Shown: piece after piece, positions 25,701 through 35,100 of the stretch | Numbering within the stretch: the stretch's first letter is position 1 | Layout of the letters: every line of letters begins with the position of its first letter | From: CAZUVM01 sp964623885 | Lineage (GTDB): Bacteria > Verrucomicrobiota > Verrucomicrobiia > Limisphaerales > UBA8199 | Direction of reading: 5' to 3' | NCBI GenBank assembly: GCA_964623885.1 | Contig: CAZUVM010000003.1 | Coordinates: forward strand, 1 to 64,000 | DNA: 64,000 nucleotides | Translations under genes and position numbers: made by a program | The notes under the pieces: generated by a model | Seen by the model: only the letters and a program-made list of their open reading frames with translations | What the model was told of the DNA's origin: nothing | Databases searched by the model: none

Positions 25701-27823
25701 CCGTCAACGTAGTCCTCACTACCAACATACTCGTGGGACAAACGATAAACGCTCAATGCCTCGCCAATTACGCCAGCGTGACTGGTGCGCATGTGACCTC
25801 TGCCGGGCCCACTTGGGTCAGCAGCGATCCCACGGTGGCTCGAGTTGACCAATTCGGGCGGTTGACCGCTGTTGGGGTGGGCTCCGCTACGATTAGCGCT
25901 ACGTTCAGCAATCTCACGGGAGTCGCGACCGTCTCAGTTGCTGCACAACCGCCGGTCCTCACGCACCGGTATAGTTTTGATTCCGGCGATGCCACCGACA
26001 GCGTCGGCGGGGCCAACGGCACTGCTACAGGCACCCCGGTGTTTACGAATGGCATGCTTACAATTGCTGACAGCTCTTCCTGGATTCAGCTTCCCGGACA
26101 TCTGTTTGACACCAACCTGGAAGTTACGTTGGAGTTCTGGGCTGTTATATTCAGTTCGAATGGCAGCGGCGCGCGCATGGCAGATTTTGGCACCTCGGCT
26201 GACTCTAATCCGAACGCGTTCGGCCGGTCGGCCTTCGGGCTCGCCCCGACCGCGAACGGCAATAACTTAATATCCTTCCGCCCAAGCCCGGGCGATCAGA
26301 TCGGCACACCGGCTATCGATAGCTACGGTCGCCCGGCGTTCGGCACCACCAACCACTATGCCTATGTCATCAGCGATATCGATCGACGGATAGACTTCTA
26401 TCTCAACGGAGCGCTGAAGGATAGCTTCCATTATAGCAGCCAGCCCGATGAGGAAATCGGCGGCGTTGTCCAGCTCCGCACCGTTCTCGGGTATCAATTC
26501 ACCAACCAGACTGAGGGCTGGTTTGGCAAGAACGTCGGCTCGGGGCTTTCCGGCGCGGTTGGCTCCGCGTTCCGCGGCAGTATTGACGAGTTCCGGATTT
26601 GGGCGGGTGCGATGGATCAGCTCCAGGCCGAGGTTAGCTACCAAAAGGGACCTGAGAATCCGCAGGTTAACGCAGGTGCTCTCCAAACTCTATCCGTGAA
26701 TATCAATGATCCGACGATGATCCTTGGCGCAGTGCAAAAGCCATCCGTCAGCGGCACCTTTGCCAATACAAGCGGCCAAATCGATTTGACGGGTTACTCA
26801 CCGGTGACCTTCACCTCCGACAACTCCGGTGTTGTTTCAGTCGTGAACGGCGGTAACACCAAACTCAAAGCGGTTGGCGTCGGCTCCGCTCACGTGGTGG
26901 CCTCCTATTTAGGCTTGAAAGTGACCAACAGTATCACTGTTATCGCTAAACCGCTCGCACAATTGACCCACCGCTATAGCTTCCGCGGCAACGCCAATGA
27001 CTCGGTTGGTCAGGCTAATGCCAGGTTGCTTGGCAATGCCGCCATCGTCGGCGGTCGCGTGGTCCTGGATGGGTCGTTGAATCCGTCCAGCTACGTCCTA
27101 TTGCCCAGCGACCTTATTAGCGGCTATGACCTGCTGACGTTTGAGGCATTCTACGCGGTGCCGGCGAGCGCCTCCGGCACGCAGCAACGGCTCTGGGATT
27201 TCGGCAATCATACGATCGCCAGCGGCGGCGTCGAAGGCTCGGGCTACTTCTACGAAGCGGCAGGACGCGGCGCGGTTGGTATGCCCAATAACCTGGGCAG
27301 CAGGTCGGAGGCAACCGCCGCGATCCCCCCAACTGTTGATCAAGCTGGCTACACGACCAATACCACGTGCGTGGCGGTTACGGTGGATTCAATCAACCAC
27401 ATCCTCAGCCTCTATACGAACGGCGTTTTCTGCGCCAGCGTTACCAACACTGCCGTCGACCTCTCGCTGGTAAATGATAACTTCAGCCAATTGGGCCGCT
27501 CGCAGTGGGCTGACCCGATGTACAACGGCTCGATCGATGAGTTCCGGATCTACTATGGCACGCTGACTGCAGGCCAGATCTCAGATAGCTTCGCCGGCGG
27601 GCCAGACCCGGAGACACTTAAGACAGTCGTTGGACCTGCTGCGGGCCAGGTCACCGTTTCATGGCCGGCCACGCTCGTAACCGCTGGTTACCAGTTACAG
27701 GTGAATTCAAGCTTGAACTCCGCGACTTGGGGACCGGGCGGTTCGCCGACTGTGGTGAATGGCCGGAACCAGGTCATCGTTAACAGCGGCTCAACCCCAT
27801 CGTTCTTCCGCTTGAAGAAATGA
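22706..27823 (+). CDS. Giant secreted protein with four LamG modules and FYR-type C-terminal tail
   Basis: A 1705-residue exported protein. The signal peptide is at residues about 20-37 (FVAVLMALLLGNLAYA). A beta-rich domain (about 38-240), a fibronectin III-like domain (about 245-370) and a BIG2-like domain (about 375-460) come first. Four LamG/concanavalin A-like modules follow (starting near 465, 772, 1085 and 1419), each opening T[HY]R[WYF]SF and closing near IDEFRI[YW], separated by BIG2-like linkers starting at about 680, 994 and 1322. The last ~60 residues are the shared C-terminal module ending SFFRLKK. Probably cell-surface adhesion or glycan binding. A hairpin follows at 27857. Confidence 0.88.
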   Translation: MKPISHPTSRANCWQLTNFTRFVAVLMALLLGNLAYAGFNQFSIGMKLGSDNTRTGNSTLNPTDTAGLPAVSQINWNNLPGISGAATLTDNAGNTTSAGVAWSTPTGTWSSGANSAFPAGPDQVLMNGYLDNGGTATVTITNLPSQLTTKGYDVYVYALFDTPNRGGTYSIVDGLNPSTVLTKVVGLNSDSTPTNYVQDALTTANDTGNYIVFHGLTNANIQLVAVATNTGTARAVICGMQLVAAPAPGEAGSATGATAAPNATSGQLVVSWNNGVSAQGALVVMRKGLPVTAKPVDGVVYTASQSFGLGTNLGDDEFGAGNYAVFNGATSGGSTSVTVSNLIPNTTYYVAVYSSTGSGASIDYTLAAPSTTNGVPAGNLTSLTLNLPSPVIIGSARHFSVSANYDNGTSSDVTGLATVTSTNTSIVTIISAGRLGAITNGTVWLRAVYSGNTNYAPVTVSGMSMTYRFSFNDPPGSLTVTDSVAGAVGVISNSPSTGPDGNGNLVFDGAGGYVALPPNILTNYGGVTMEFWATLAATSTWERFWDFGSGQTVNMFMTPVAGGAVLRTAFTVGGGGAETRVDYGYSADFGLHQFVFTLAGATRTAKLYLDGVQVSSVSTFTLTPEDEGPTPNNYLGKSQYPDPYLTGSMADFRIYNGPLDPLSIAIDAATGPDVITNNPGAISSLIINAGSPIVQFGTEQVAVTGTFANIANPVNLASAPQTKYFTSDSHILVVDPVGVLTATGPGTGTLTVTSFGLTGSVQVVVTALPPGMTHRWSFNTDFNDSVNPATPAFPHNSVSLDGNGNAVLDGAGAANTTSGSYIELPGNVLLGYTSIGLECWYTDECGDGTVVNRNWARLFDFGSGAGNNLFATPFVAGIVDTFRFSLNTNNAGEWQVHIARPITNVEHHLVFNINATNHTATAYIDGEFAGQNQNFAVLPRDLGQNPNDWLGRSQYGDPLFQGLIDEFRIYNGTVDPVQVGIDFATGPNTIVNNPGAPTAVNVVLTTNILVGQTINAQCLANYASVTGAHVTSAGPTWVSSDPTVARVDQFGRLTAVGVGSATISATFSNLTGVATVSVAAQPPVLTHRYSFDSGDATDSVGGANGTATGTPVFTNGMLTIADSSSWIQLPGHLFDTNLEVTLEFWAVIFSSNGSGARMADFGTSADSNPNAFGRSAFGLAPTANGNNLISFRPSPGDQIGTPAIDSYGRPAFGTTNHYAYVISDIDRRIDFYLNGALKDSFHYSSQPDEEIGGVVQLRTVLGYQFTNQTEGWFGKNVGSGLSGAVGSAFRGSIDEFRIWAGAMDQLQAEVSYQKGPENPQVNAGALQTLSVNINDPTMILGAVQKPSVSGTFANTSGQIDLTGYSPVTFTSDNSGVVSVVNGGNTKLKAVGVGSAHVVASYLGLKVTNSITVIAKPLAQLTHRYSFRGNANDSVGQANARLLGNAAIVGGRVVLDGSLNPSSYVLLPSDLISGYDLLTFEAFYAVPASASGTQQRLWDFGNHTIASGGVEGSGYFYEAAGRGAVGMPNNLGSRSEATAAIPPTVDQAGYTTNTTCVAVTVDSINHILSLYTNGVFCASVTNTAVDLSLVNDNFSQLGRSQWADPMYNGSIDEFRIYYGTLTAGQISDSFAGGPDPETLKTVVGPAAGQVTVSWPATLVTAGYQLQVNSSLNSATWGPGGSPTVVNGRNQVIVNSGSTPSFFRLKK

Positions 27824-27856
27824 GAGGCCGAATATTAATTCACAGTAGTTGAGACC

Positions 27857-27888
27857 GAGGCGGGCCGGAGGGGGTTCCGGCCCGCCTC
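27857..27888. terminator. Strong hairpin after the giant LamG gene
   Basis: A 13-bp GC-rich perfect stem (27857-27869 with 27876-27888) with a 6-nt loop lies 33 nt past the stop codon. No T-run follows, so it is either a weak terminator or an mRNA-stabilising or processing hairpin that separates the giant gene from the pseudopilin-like gene starting 24 nt later. Confidence 0.65.
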
Positions 27889-27911
27889 AACAATGAGAAA
27901 GTGACAGTAGC

Positions 27912-28670
27912 ATGATTACGGAAAGCAAACCAAAACGGGCCGCCGCAGTCCTGCGGGCCGCCTTTACCCTCATTGAGTTGCTGGTGGTCATAGCCATTAT
28001 CGCCATTCTGGCGGCCATGCTACTGCCCGCGCTCGCCAAGGCGCGCGAGCGCGCCATTCGCACCACGTGCCTCAATAATCTGAAGCAAATGAATATCGCG
28101 TTCGTTATCTACGGGAATGATAACCGTGATAAAACCCCGCGAGGCGGCGTGCAGGGTAATTGGGCTTGGGATCTGCCTTGGGACCCCGGCCTGCAAATGC
28201 TTTCCAATGGTGTCCTTTGGAAAACCTTCTATTGCCCGGGCACTGCTCCGCGTTTTCAGGAGACCAACAACTTTGATCTTTTCTGGCGCTTTGCTCCCGG
28301 GACGTTCCACGTCGCCGGTTACGCGCTGACGGTGCCGGATCTCGCGAGTGTGATCCCCACGAACATCAATTATTCGTTGGTCCCGGGGAATATTACCTAC
28401 GGCGCTCTGACGATGATGCCACCGAGCACTTCCGATCGTGTTTTGGACGCCGATGCGACCATCAATGAGAACGGCAGTTGGACCAGCATCGTTGGCGGCT
28501 ATACCTATCCGTGGCCAGGCGGCCCGAGTTGGCCGCACATCACGGCTCATCTCAAAGGCCAAATACCCGCCGGCGGCAACGTCGGTTACTTGGATACGCA
28601 CGTTGCCTGGAAAAAATTTGAGCAAATGCAGCAGCGGACCGTTTCGGGCCCGCCGTCGTTTTGGTGGTGA
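27912..28670 (+). CDS. Type II secretion pseudopilin-like protein (H-X9-DG type)
   Basis: A 252-residue protein with a class III prepilin leader: a basic start, then AAFTLIELLVVIAIIAILAAMLLPAL (cleavage expected before Phe, with Glu+5 present). The globular part begins with the conserved CLNNLKQM and ends GYLDTHVAWKKFEQMQ...PPSFWW, the usual ending of the expanded verrucomicrobial/planctomycete pseudopilin-like family. These are present in tens to hundreds of copies per genome and are not standard pilins. It follows the giant LamG gene in the same direction. Confidence 0.9.
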   Translation: MITESKPKRAAAVLRAAFTLIELLVVIAIIAILAAMLLPALAKARERAIRTTCLNNLKQMNIAFVIYGNDNRDKTPRGGVQGNWAWDLPWDPGLQMLSNGVLWKTFYCPGTAPRFQETNNFDLFWRFAPGTFHVAGYALTVPDLASVIPTNINYSLVPGNITYGALTMMPPSTSDRVLDADATINENGSWTSIVGGYTYPWPGGPSWPHITAHLKGQIPAGGNVGYLDTHVAWKKFEQMQQRTVSGPPSFWW

Positions 28671-28863
28671 ACAGCTTCGCGGGGCTGTAGACCACCGGAT
28701 CCGGATTTTGCTTGCGTGTGTCAGCGTAGTGCAAGCAGATCGGGGAAGCGTGTAAAGGACGCGCGCTTCCAGGGTCGAGGGGGGGACGACTGGGGTTGCG
28801 TCCCTCCCTCTTCAGTTTATCGAGAGACAATGAACACACAGCCGTTCGTGCCTCATTGGTGGC

Positions 28864-31410
28864 ATGTGGCGGAAATTCTGCAACACCTTAAAAATGCGGC
28901 GCTTTGACTTCCTGACCCCCTCCTCGTTCGCGCTTTTTTCAGCGTGCACGCTATGCTTCGGTTTATTATCCCTGTCCGCGGCAACCACAGACGATCTCGC
29001 CGCCACCAATCGTGTCGATGCCGTTCAGCAACGCCGCGGCCGTTTCGGCGCGTCGGACCCCGGAGTCTATAAAGCCCGCATCACACCTCATTGGTTTCAG
29101 GGAGACTTGCGCTTCTGGTATCGCAATGACTTACGGGAGGGTGCCAAGGAATTCATTCTCGTCAATGCCGAGACTGGCAAGCGCGAGCCCGCGTTTGATC
29201 ACGCCAAACTGGCCGCTTCCCTCTCACAAGCTGCCGGCGAGTCTTTCAAACCGGACACACTCCCATTTTCCAGCATTGAATTTGTCCACGATAGCCAATC
29301 TCTCCAGTTCGAAGCCGCCGGCAAAACCTGGGAGTGCGATCTGGCTAACTACCAATGTCATGAAGTGCCTAAAACTTCTGCTTCAAATGCCGCGACGCCC
29401 CATCGACTGGCAGAGGCGTCGTCCCTGGTCTCCGCGGTGGCCTCATCCACCCTGGTAGGGACGCCGTCCACGGCGTCCCAAACTCCAGGTAGCTCTGCCG
29501 ACGAACTGGACCCACCAAGCGACGATCTCCCTTTCGCCGAACCCGATGCTCTCGATGCCTCACCTCAGGCGACTCAAGACAATCAGGATGCCGACTCCGG
29601 TCCCGGCGAGCGCCGTCGGCGTGGCGAGTCCTCCCGCCCGCGCCGTTCGCCCGACGGCAAATGGAGTGCCTTCGTTAAAGGCTACAATATCTATTTGCGG
29701 GCCGAGGATGGTGGACAGGAATACCCGCTCACTCATGATGGCCAGGCGACAAACGCCTATGGCCGCCTCGAATGGGCGCCCGATTCTCAGGGGTTGGTCG
29801 CCTGGCGCATTGAACCCGGCGATCATAAAGATGTTTACCTCATCCAATCCTCGCCGCCCGGTGGCGGACGCGCAAAGTTCCGTGCACGTCCCTATGATCT
29901 GCCGGGCGACAAGCTCACGCTGTACGAATTAAGTGTCTTTGATGTGGTGTCTCGCGCGCAAACCAAACCGGACGTGGACCGCTTCGAACACGGCTGGGAG
30001 GCTCCGGCCTTTCATTGGTGCGCGGACCAGCGGCATTTCTGCTACGTGAAGGTGGATCGCGGCCATCAGCGCTATCGCGTTATTGAAGTTGACTCCCGTT
30101 CCGGCGCGCTCCGCAACCTCATCGACGAAAAGTCCAACACGTTCATCTGGACTGCCCACACGGAAGCCCTCAACCTGAACTATGTCAACTGGCTCGAGAA
30201 ATCCGACGAGATGATCTACGTCTCGGAACGGGATGGGTGGAGGCATCTTTACCTGGTGGATACGAAAGCCGGCCGGATTAAAAACCAGATCACCAAGGGC
30301 GAGTTCGTCGTGCGCGGTATCGATCGCATCGACGAGGAACACCGGCAGGTCTGGTTCCGGGCCGGCGGCAAAAACCCGGACCAGGATCCCTATTTTGTTC
30401 ACTATTACCGCGTCAATTTCGATGGGACAGGTCTGACCGCTTTAACCGAGGGTAACGGCAATCACACGATCCAATACTCGCCGGATCGAAAATACATCAT
30501 CGATACGTATAGCCGGGTAGATAGTCCACCGGTGCACGAACTTCGCCGCGTCTCTGATTGCGGTTTGGTGTGCGAATTCGAAAAAGCCGATGCTTCTGAG
30601 TTGCTGGCCACCGGGTGGAAACCTCCTGAGGTGTTCGTTGCCAAAGGCCGCGACGGCAAGACCGACATTTGGGGCATCATCTGCAGGCCAAAGAATTTCG
30701 ACCCGGCCAAAAAATATCCTGTGCTTGAGAGCATCTACGCCGGCCCGCAGGGTTCTTACGTCCCCAAATCCTTCGGTGGCGTCCGCCGCTTCTCGTCCTT
30801 TACCGACTTGGGTTTCGTGGTGGTTCAAATGGATGGGATGGGAACTGCCAATCGCTCGAAAGCATTCCACGATGTCTGCTGGCACGACCTCAAGGACGCA
30901 GGTTTTCCCGATCGCATTCTCTGGCACAAAGCGGTTGCGGCCAAATATCCCTGGTATGACATCACCCGTGTCGGTGTCTACGGCACCTCCGCCGGCGGCC
31001 AGAATGCTGCGGCTGCCGTCTTGTTTCATCCCGAGTTCTACAAAGCGGCTGTCGCCAACAGCGGCTGCCATGATAACCGCATGGATAAGGCCTCGTGGAA
31101 CGAGCAGTGGATGGGCTATCCCGTCGGTCCCCAATACTCCGAGAGCTCCAACATCGATCATGCTGGGCTCCTCCAGGGTTATCTCATGCTGATTGTCGGT
31201 GAAATGGACGAGAACGTCCCGCCCGAAAGTTCCTTTCGCTTTGTCGATGCATTAATCCGGGCGAATAAAGACTTTGATCTGTTGGTCGTGCCCAACGGTG
31301 GTCACGGCGCCGGGGGCGCTTATGGCCAGCGCAGAATGCAGGACTTTTTCGTACGGCACTTGCAAGGATCCGAACCGCCTAACCGCAACGCCTTATCAGC
31401 CGGATCCTGA
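28864..31410 (+). CDS. S9 family peptidase, dipeptidyl peptidase IV-like
   Basis: An 848-residue exported serine peptidase. The signal peptide spans residues about 20-40; ATG 28894 is an equally good start and would leave a shorter N-region. An N-terminal beta-propeller (residues about 60-570) precedes the alpha/beta hydrolase domain. The triad is visible: Ser709 in YGTSAGGQ, Asp782 in GEMDENVPP and His814 in GGHGAGG. It should release dipeptides from peptide N-termini outside the cytoplasm. A long Pro/Ser/Asp-rich insert (about 172-252) interrupts the propeller and contains a REP-like repeat (29455-29479). Confidence 0.9.
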   Translation: MWRKFCNTLKMRRFDFLTPSSFALFSACTLCFGLLSLSAATTDDLAATNRVDAVQQRRGRFGASDPGVYKARITPHWFQGDLRFWYRNDLREGAKEFILVNAETGKREPAFDHAKLAASLSQAAGESFKPDTLPFSSIEFVHDSQSLQFEAAGKTWECDLANYQCHEVPKTSASNAATPHRLAEASSLVSAVASSTLVGTPSTASQTPGSSADELDPPSDDLPFAEPDALDASPQATQDNQDADSGPGERRRRGESSRPRRSPDGKWSAFVKGYNIYLRAEDGGQEYPLTHDGQATNAYGRLEWAPDSQGLVAWRIEPGDHKDVYLIQSSPPGGGRAKFRARPYDLPGDKLTLYELSVFDVVSRAQTKPDVDRFEHGWEAPAFHWCADQRHFCYVKVDRGHQRYRVIEVDSRSGALRNLIDEKSNTFIWTAHTEALNLNYVNWLEKSDEMIYVSERDGWRHLYLVDTKAGRIKNQITKGEFVVRGIDRIDEEHRQVWFRAGGKNPDQDPYFVHYYRVNFDGTGLTALTEGNGNHTIQYSPDRKYIIDTYSRVDSPPVHELRRVSDCGLVCEFEKADASELLATGWKPPEVFVAKGRDGKTDIWGIICRPKNFDPAKKYPVLESIYAGPQGSYVPKSFGGVRRFSSFTDLGFVVVQMDGMGTANRSKAFHDVCWHDLKDAGFPDRILWHKAVAAKYPWYDITRVGVYGTSAGGQNAAAAVLFHPEFYKAAVANSGCHDNRMDKASWNEQWMGYPVGPQYSESSNIDHAGLLQGYLMLIVGEMDENVPPESSFRFVDALIRANKDFDLLVVPNGGHGAGGAYGQRRMQDFFVRHLQGSEPPNRNALSAGS
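29455..29479. repeat. REP-like unit inside the DPP IV-like gene
   Basis: GTAGGGACGCCGTCC followed by A and CGGCGTCCC forms a near-perfect palindrome within the low-complexity insert of the peptidase gene (residues about 198-206). It matches the unit at 40101-40124 and, inverted, the one at 15423-15448. Confidence 0.75.
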
Positions 31411-31463
31411 AACGTTGTGCTCTGTAGACAGTACGCATTTACATCTGCTCTAGGGGCGATCTC

Positions 31464-31483
31464 CCTCTCCTCCTCGGGAGAGG
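31464..31483. repeat. CCTCTCC...GGAGAGG hairpin
   Basis: A 7-bp inverted repeat (31464-31470 with 31477-31483) in the gap between the DPP IV-like gene and the arabinofuranosidase gene. A similar GAGAGGG/CCCTCTC pair lies at 15354-15374, so it appears to be a dispersed repeat more than a terminator. Confidence 0.45.
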
Positions 31484-31561
31484 TCGGGGTCATGAGTTTA
31501 TTGTAAACACGTCTCTGTTGCACCATACTAGACCTGTTCAAAACGAGTTTTTTGCGAAGGA

Positions 31562-34500
31562 ATGGCCCGCTTCCAACATTGCGCCTTTCGCTGCCCTGGC
31601 TTAATCGCTTCGATTATTGCGTTTAGTCTCGCTGCGACTTGTTTGGCTGATACTCCCGCCAGCATCACCATTCAGGCTGATCAACCTGGCATTACCGTGA
31701 GCTCAAATTTGTTCGGCATCTTCTTTGAAGAAATCAATTCAGCCGGCGATGGCGGAATTTATGCTGAGCTGGTCCGCAATCGCTCATTCGAGGATGCCAC
31801 CAATGCGGTCTACTGGACCCTGGTTACCAGCGGTAGCGCGGCCGGCCAGATGTCTCTGGACACCTCCTTGCCTCTCAGCTCAACCAACCTCCATTCACTC
31901 AAATTGAGCATGCTCTCCGGTTCGGGAAACGTCGGCGCGGCAAACAATGGGTTTTGGGGAATTCCCGTCACCCAGGGCTCTACATACGTCCTCGGCTTGT
32001 ACGCTCGCGGGGCTTCGACGGCTAACTTGCCATTGACCGTTTCGCTTGAAAGCTCAAATGGCGCCTCCGTTTACACCAGCGTGCCCTTGAGTATCTCGAC
32101 CACGAGTTGGCGTCATTTCACTGCTACCCTCATTCCAAATACTACCGACCCCTCCGCGCGCCTGGTCCTGCGAATTGCTCAGGTTGGTACCGTGTGGCTC
32201 GATTTTGTGTCGCTTTTCCCTCAGGCTACCTACAACAGCCGCACCAACGGTCTTCGGCCTGACCTGGTAAACTCATTGCGCAATCTCAAGCCGTCCTTTG
32301 TCCGCTTTCCCGGTGGCAGCTGGGTCGATGGCAGTTCCATCGCCAACGCTTACCATTGGGAACCGACCGTCGGTGATCCCGCTAATCGTTCCGTGCGCGC
32401 CAATCTCTGGGGCTACATGGTCGATAACGGCCTCGGCTATCACGAATACCTGCAGATGTGCGAAGACATTGGCGCACAGCCGCTCTTCGTCATCAATTGC
32501 GGCATGGACGTCCACGAGAACGCGGTTCCTGCAAGCCAGATGGCCTCGTGGGTGCAGGAAGCCCTCGACGCCATTCAATACGCCAACGGTGATACCAACA
32601 CCCTTTGGGGCGCTCAGCGCGCCGCCAACGGCCACCCTGCTCCTTTCAATCTCCAGTTCATGGAGATTGGCAACGAAAACGGCGGCGCCGCCTACAGCAC
32701 TAACTACGCCCTGTTCTACGACGCCATTAAATCCAACTACCCCGACATGCATCTCATCGCCGATTCCTGGGGGGGCATTCCTTCGAGCCGGCCGGTCGAG
32801 ATCATGGACGAGCATTATTACTCCAACCCAGGATTTTTTATCCAAAATTCGACTAAATACGATAGCTACAGTCGAACGGGGCCGAAAGTCTACATCGGCG
32901 AATATGCGGTCACCACCGGCGGCGGCAACGGCAACCTGGCCGGCGCGCTCGGCGAAGCGGCCTGGATGACCGGCATGGAGCGCAATTCCGACGTCGTTCT
33001 TATGGGCTCCTACGCCCCACTCTTTGCGAATCTCAACAACAAAAACTGGAACCCGGACCTTATCTATTTCACCGGCACTCAGGTCTATGGCACGCCTTCC
33101 TATTACGTGCAGCAGATGTTCAGCTCGAACCGCGGCGATGTGGTGCTGCCCACCGCCGTAGTTGCGTCGGTGCCGCCCGCGACCAACCATGGCGCCATCG
33201 GCTTGAGCACCTGGAATACACAGGCGGCGTTCACGAACATCGTGATCACGAAAAACGGCCAAACGCTTTACCAGAGTGATTTTACTGGGGGCACCGCTCC
33301 CGGTTGGTCGATCATGAGCGGAACCTGGATTGTCTCGAACGGCCTTTTTGAACAAACCGCCGGCGGCACTGATAACCGTGCCACCACCGGTGACCCCACG
33401 TGGAGCGATTACACTCTCACCTTGCAAGCCCTCAAGCTCGGCGGCTCGGAAGGCTTTCTCGTCATGTTCAACGTGCAGGACAGCTCGGATTTCATGTGGC
33501 TCAACCTCGGTGGCTGGAACAACACCCAGACCGCTGTCGAATGGGAACAAAACGGCAGTCGTTCAGTCGTTCCAGGCACCGCCTTCGCCCAGACCATCCA
33601 AAGTAACCAGTGGTACTCTATCCGTATTCAATTGAGTGGCCCGCACATTCAGTGCTATTTGAATGGCACACTAATTGAGGACTTCTACACTTCATCGGCG
33701 CACCTGGGCTCGATTGGTCTTGGAACCTGGAACACTCAATCCGCTTTTTGCAATCTGGTCGTTACCGCCGGCACACAGACCCTCTACCAGAGCGATTTCA
33801 CCTCCGGCAGCGCCGGTTGGCAGCTTGGCACCGGCACCTGGATCACCAGCAACGCGACGTTCGAACAAACCGCCGGCGGCACCGATAATACCGCTATCTA
33901 CGGAAGCACTTCATGGAGTAACTACACCTACAACCTGCGCGCCCGCAAACTCAGCGGCAGCGAAGGTTTCCTCATCATATTCAATTGGCTCAATAGCAGT
34001 AATTGGTTTTGGTGGAATATCGGCGGCTGGAACAATACTCAAACCGGCATCGAATACACCCAGAACGGTCAAAAATCGCTCCTGGCAGCCGTGCCCATGT
34101 CCATCAACACCGGTCAGTGGTATGACATCAGCATCCAGCTCGGCGCGCGCATCCAATGCTACCTCAACGGCCAGCTGATTCACGATGTGGCTTACCCCGA
34201 TGCGCCTCAGCCGCTGTTTGTCTCCAGCACGCTCGCGAAGTCTCTGGGGCAGGTTATCCTGAAAGCAGTCAACGTCTCGACCCAACCACTCCAAACCCAG
34301 CTCACGCTGAATGCGGCCCGCGGTTTTGCTCCGTCAACTATGGCGACCTTGCTCACCTCCGCTAATCCGCTCAGCGAAAACAGCCTTGCTCAGCCCACCA
34401 ATGTGTTGCCCGCCTCGTTCCCGGTGAGCGGGATATCAACTTCATTTCTGTACACCTTCCCGGCGAACTCGCTAACGATTTTCCGGCTGCAGGAACAACC

Positions 34501-34990
34501 CGACTCGCCGGTCGGCATCAGTTTGAATGTTCTCTCGAGCCAGTTGGATATGAACGCGATTACCAATGGCGTCTGGGTCAAACTAAGCTCGTTCATCACC
34601 AACGGAGTTTCCGTCGGTTATACGATCGATACCCCTGCGGGCGTCCTCGCTTCTGGCACGCTTATGTTCAATCCGGGTGACCTCGCCAAAGCCATCCCGC
34701 TTTCCATACCCAACCCTCAGGCTTTCGATCTGATCCGCGTTACACTGGGCAACCCGATCAGTGGTCAGCTTGCTGGCATCTCTCGGCTTTATTTTGTGAA
34801 TTCATCCGGCAACCAGCCGCGCCTCGGATTCGCCCGTTTCAGTGATGAATCGGTTGTTTATTGGAGCGCTGCTGCCGCTCTCCAGCAGTCTGTCGACCCC
34901 CGCGGCCCTTGGCTGACACTCTCAAATACTCCCAGCCCACTTTCCATTACTTTCACCAACGCCTCGCAGTTCTATCGATTGCATCAATGA
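31562..34990 (+). CDS. GH51 alpha-L-arabinofuranosidase with two inserted binding modules
   Basis: An 1142-residue secreted enzyme that should release arabinofuranose from arabinan or arabinoxylan. A signal peptide (to about residue 30) precedes the GH51 region, with FGIFFEEINSAGDGGIYAELVRNRSFE, the acid/base Glu372 in EIGNENG and the nucleophile Glu447 in YIGEYA. Two tandem LamG/CBM-like repeats (about 543-713 and 714-880), each with IGL[SG]TWNTQ, LYQSDFT, FEQTAGGTDN and IQCYLNG, sit before the GH51 C-terminal beta domain resumes at PLFVSSTLAKSLGQVILKAVN. The protein ends in the shared FYR tail (SQFYRLHQ). Confidence 0.9.
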   Translation: MARFQHCAFRCPGLIASIIAFSLAATCLADTPASITIQADQPGITVSSNLFGIFFEEINSAGDGGIYAELVRNRSFEDATNAVYWTLVTSGSAAGQMSLDTSLPLSSTNLHSLKLSMLSGSGNVGAANNGFWGIPVTQGSTYVLGLYARGASTANLPLTVSLESSNGASVYTSVPLSISTTSWRHFTATLIPNTTDPSARLVLRIAQVGTVWLDFVSLFPQATYNSRTNGLRPDLVNSLRNLKPSFVRFPGGSWVDGSSIANAYHWEPTVGDPANRSVRANLWGYMVDNGLGYHEYLQMCEDIGAQPLFVINCGMDVHENAVPASQMASWVQEALDAIQYANGDTNTLWGAQRAANGHPAPFNLQFMEIGNENGGAAYSTNYALFYDAIKSNYPDMHLIADSWGGIPSSRPVEIMDEHYYSNPGFFIQNSTKYDSYSRTGPKVYIGEYAVTTGGGNGNLAGALGEAAWMTGMERNSDVVLMGSYAPLFANLNNKNWNPDLIYFTGTQVYGTPSYYVQQMFSSNRGDVVLPTAVVASVPPATNHGAIGLSTWNTQAAFTNIVITKNGQTLYQSDFTGGTAPGWSIMSGTWIVSNGLFEQTAGGTDNRATTGDPTWSDYTLTLQALKLGGSEGFLVMFNVQDSSDFMWLNLGGWNNTQTAVEWEQNGSRSVVPGTAFAQTIQSNQWYSIRIQLSGPHIQCYLNGTLIEDFYTSSAHLGSIGLGTWNTQSAFCNLVVTAGTQTLYQSDFTSGSAGWQLGTGTWITSNATFEQTAGGTDNTAIYGSTSWSNYTYNLRARKLSGSEGFLIIFNWLNSSNWFWWNIGGWNNTQTGIEYTQNGQKSLLAAVPMSINTGQWYDISIQLGARIQCYLNGQLIHDVAYPDAPQPLFVSSTLAKSLGQVILKAVNVSTQPLQTQLTLNAARGFAPSTMATLLTSANPLSENSLAQPTNVLPASFPVSGISTSFLYTFPANSLTIFRLQEQPDSPVGISLNVLSSQLDMNAITNGVWVKLSSFITNGVSVGYTIDTPAGVLASGTLMFNPGDLAKAIPLSIPNPQAFDLIRVTLGNPISGQLAGISRLYFVNSSGNQPRLGFARFSDESVVYWSAAAALQQSVDPRGPWLTLSNTPSPLSITFTNASQFYRLHQ

Positions 34991-35100
34991 GCGCCCTTGG
35001 CAATTTTGCTTGCGTTTGGACGCTCCTTTCATCGTACTGGCGACGGGTAACTGACGGAATCACTTTCTCACTCACAAAAAACCTAAACCAAAGGATCAAA

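Noticed and set aside
32273..33550. 425-residue minus-strand frame inside the GH51 gene
   Set aside because: Long only because of GC-rich codon structure; the + frame carries the GH51 catalytic motifs and binding modules.
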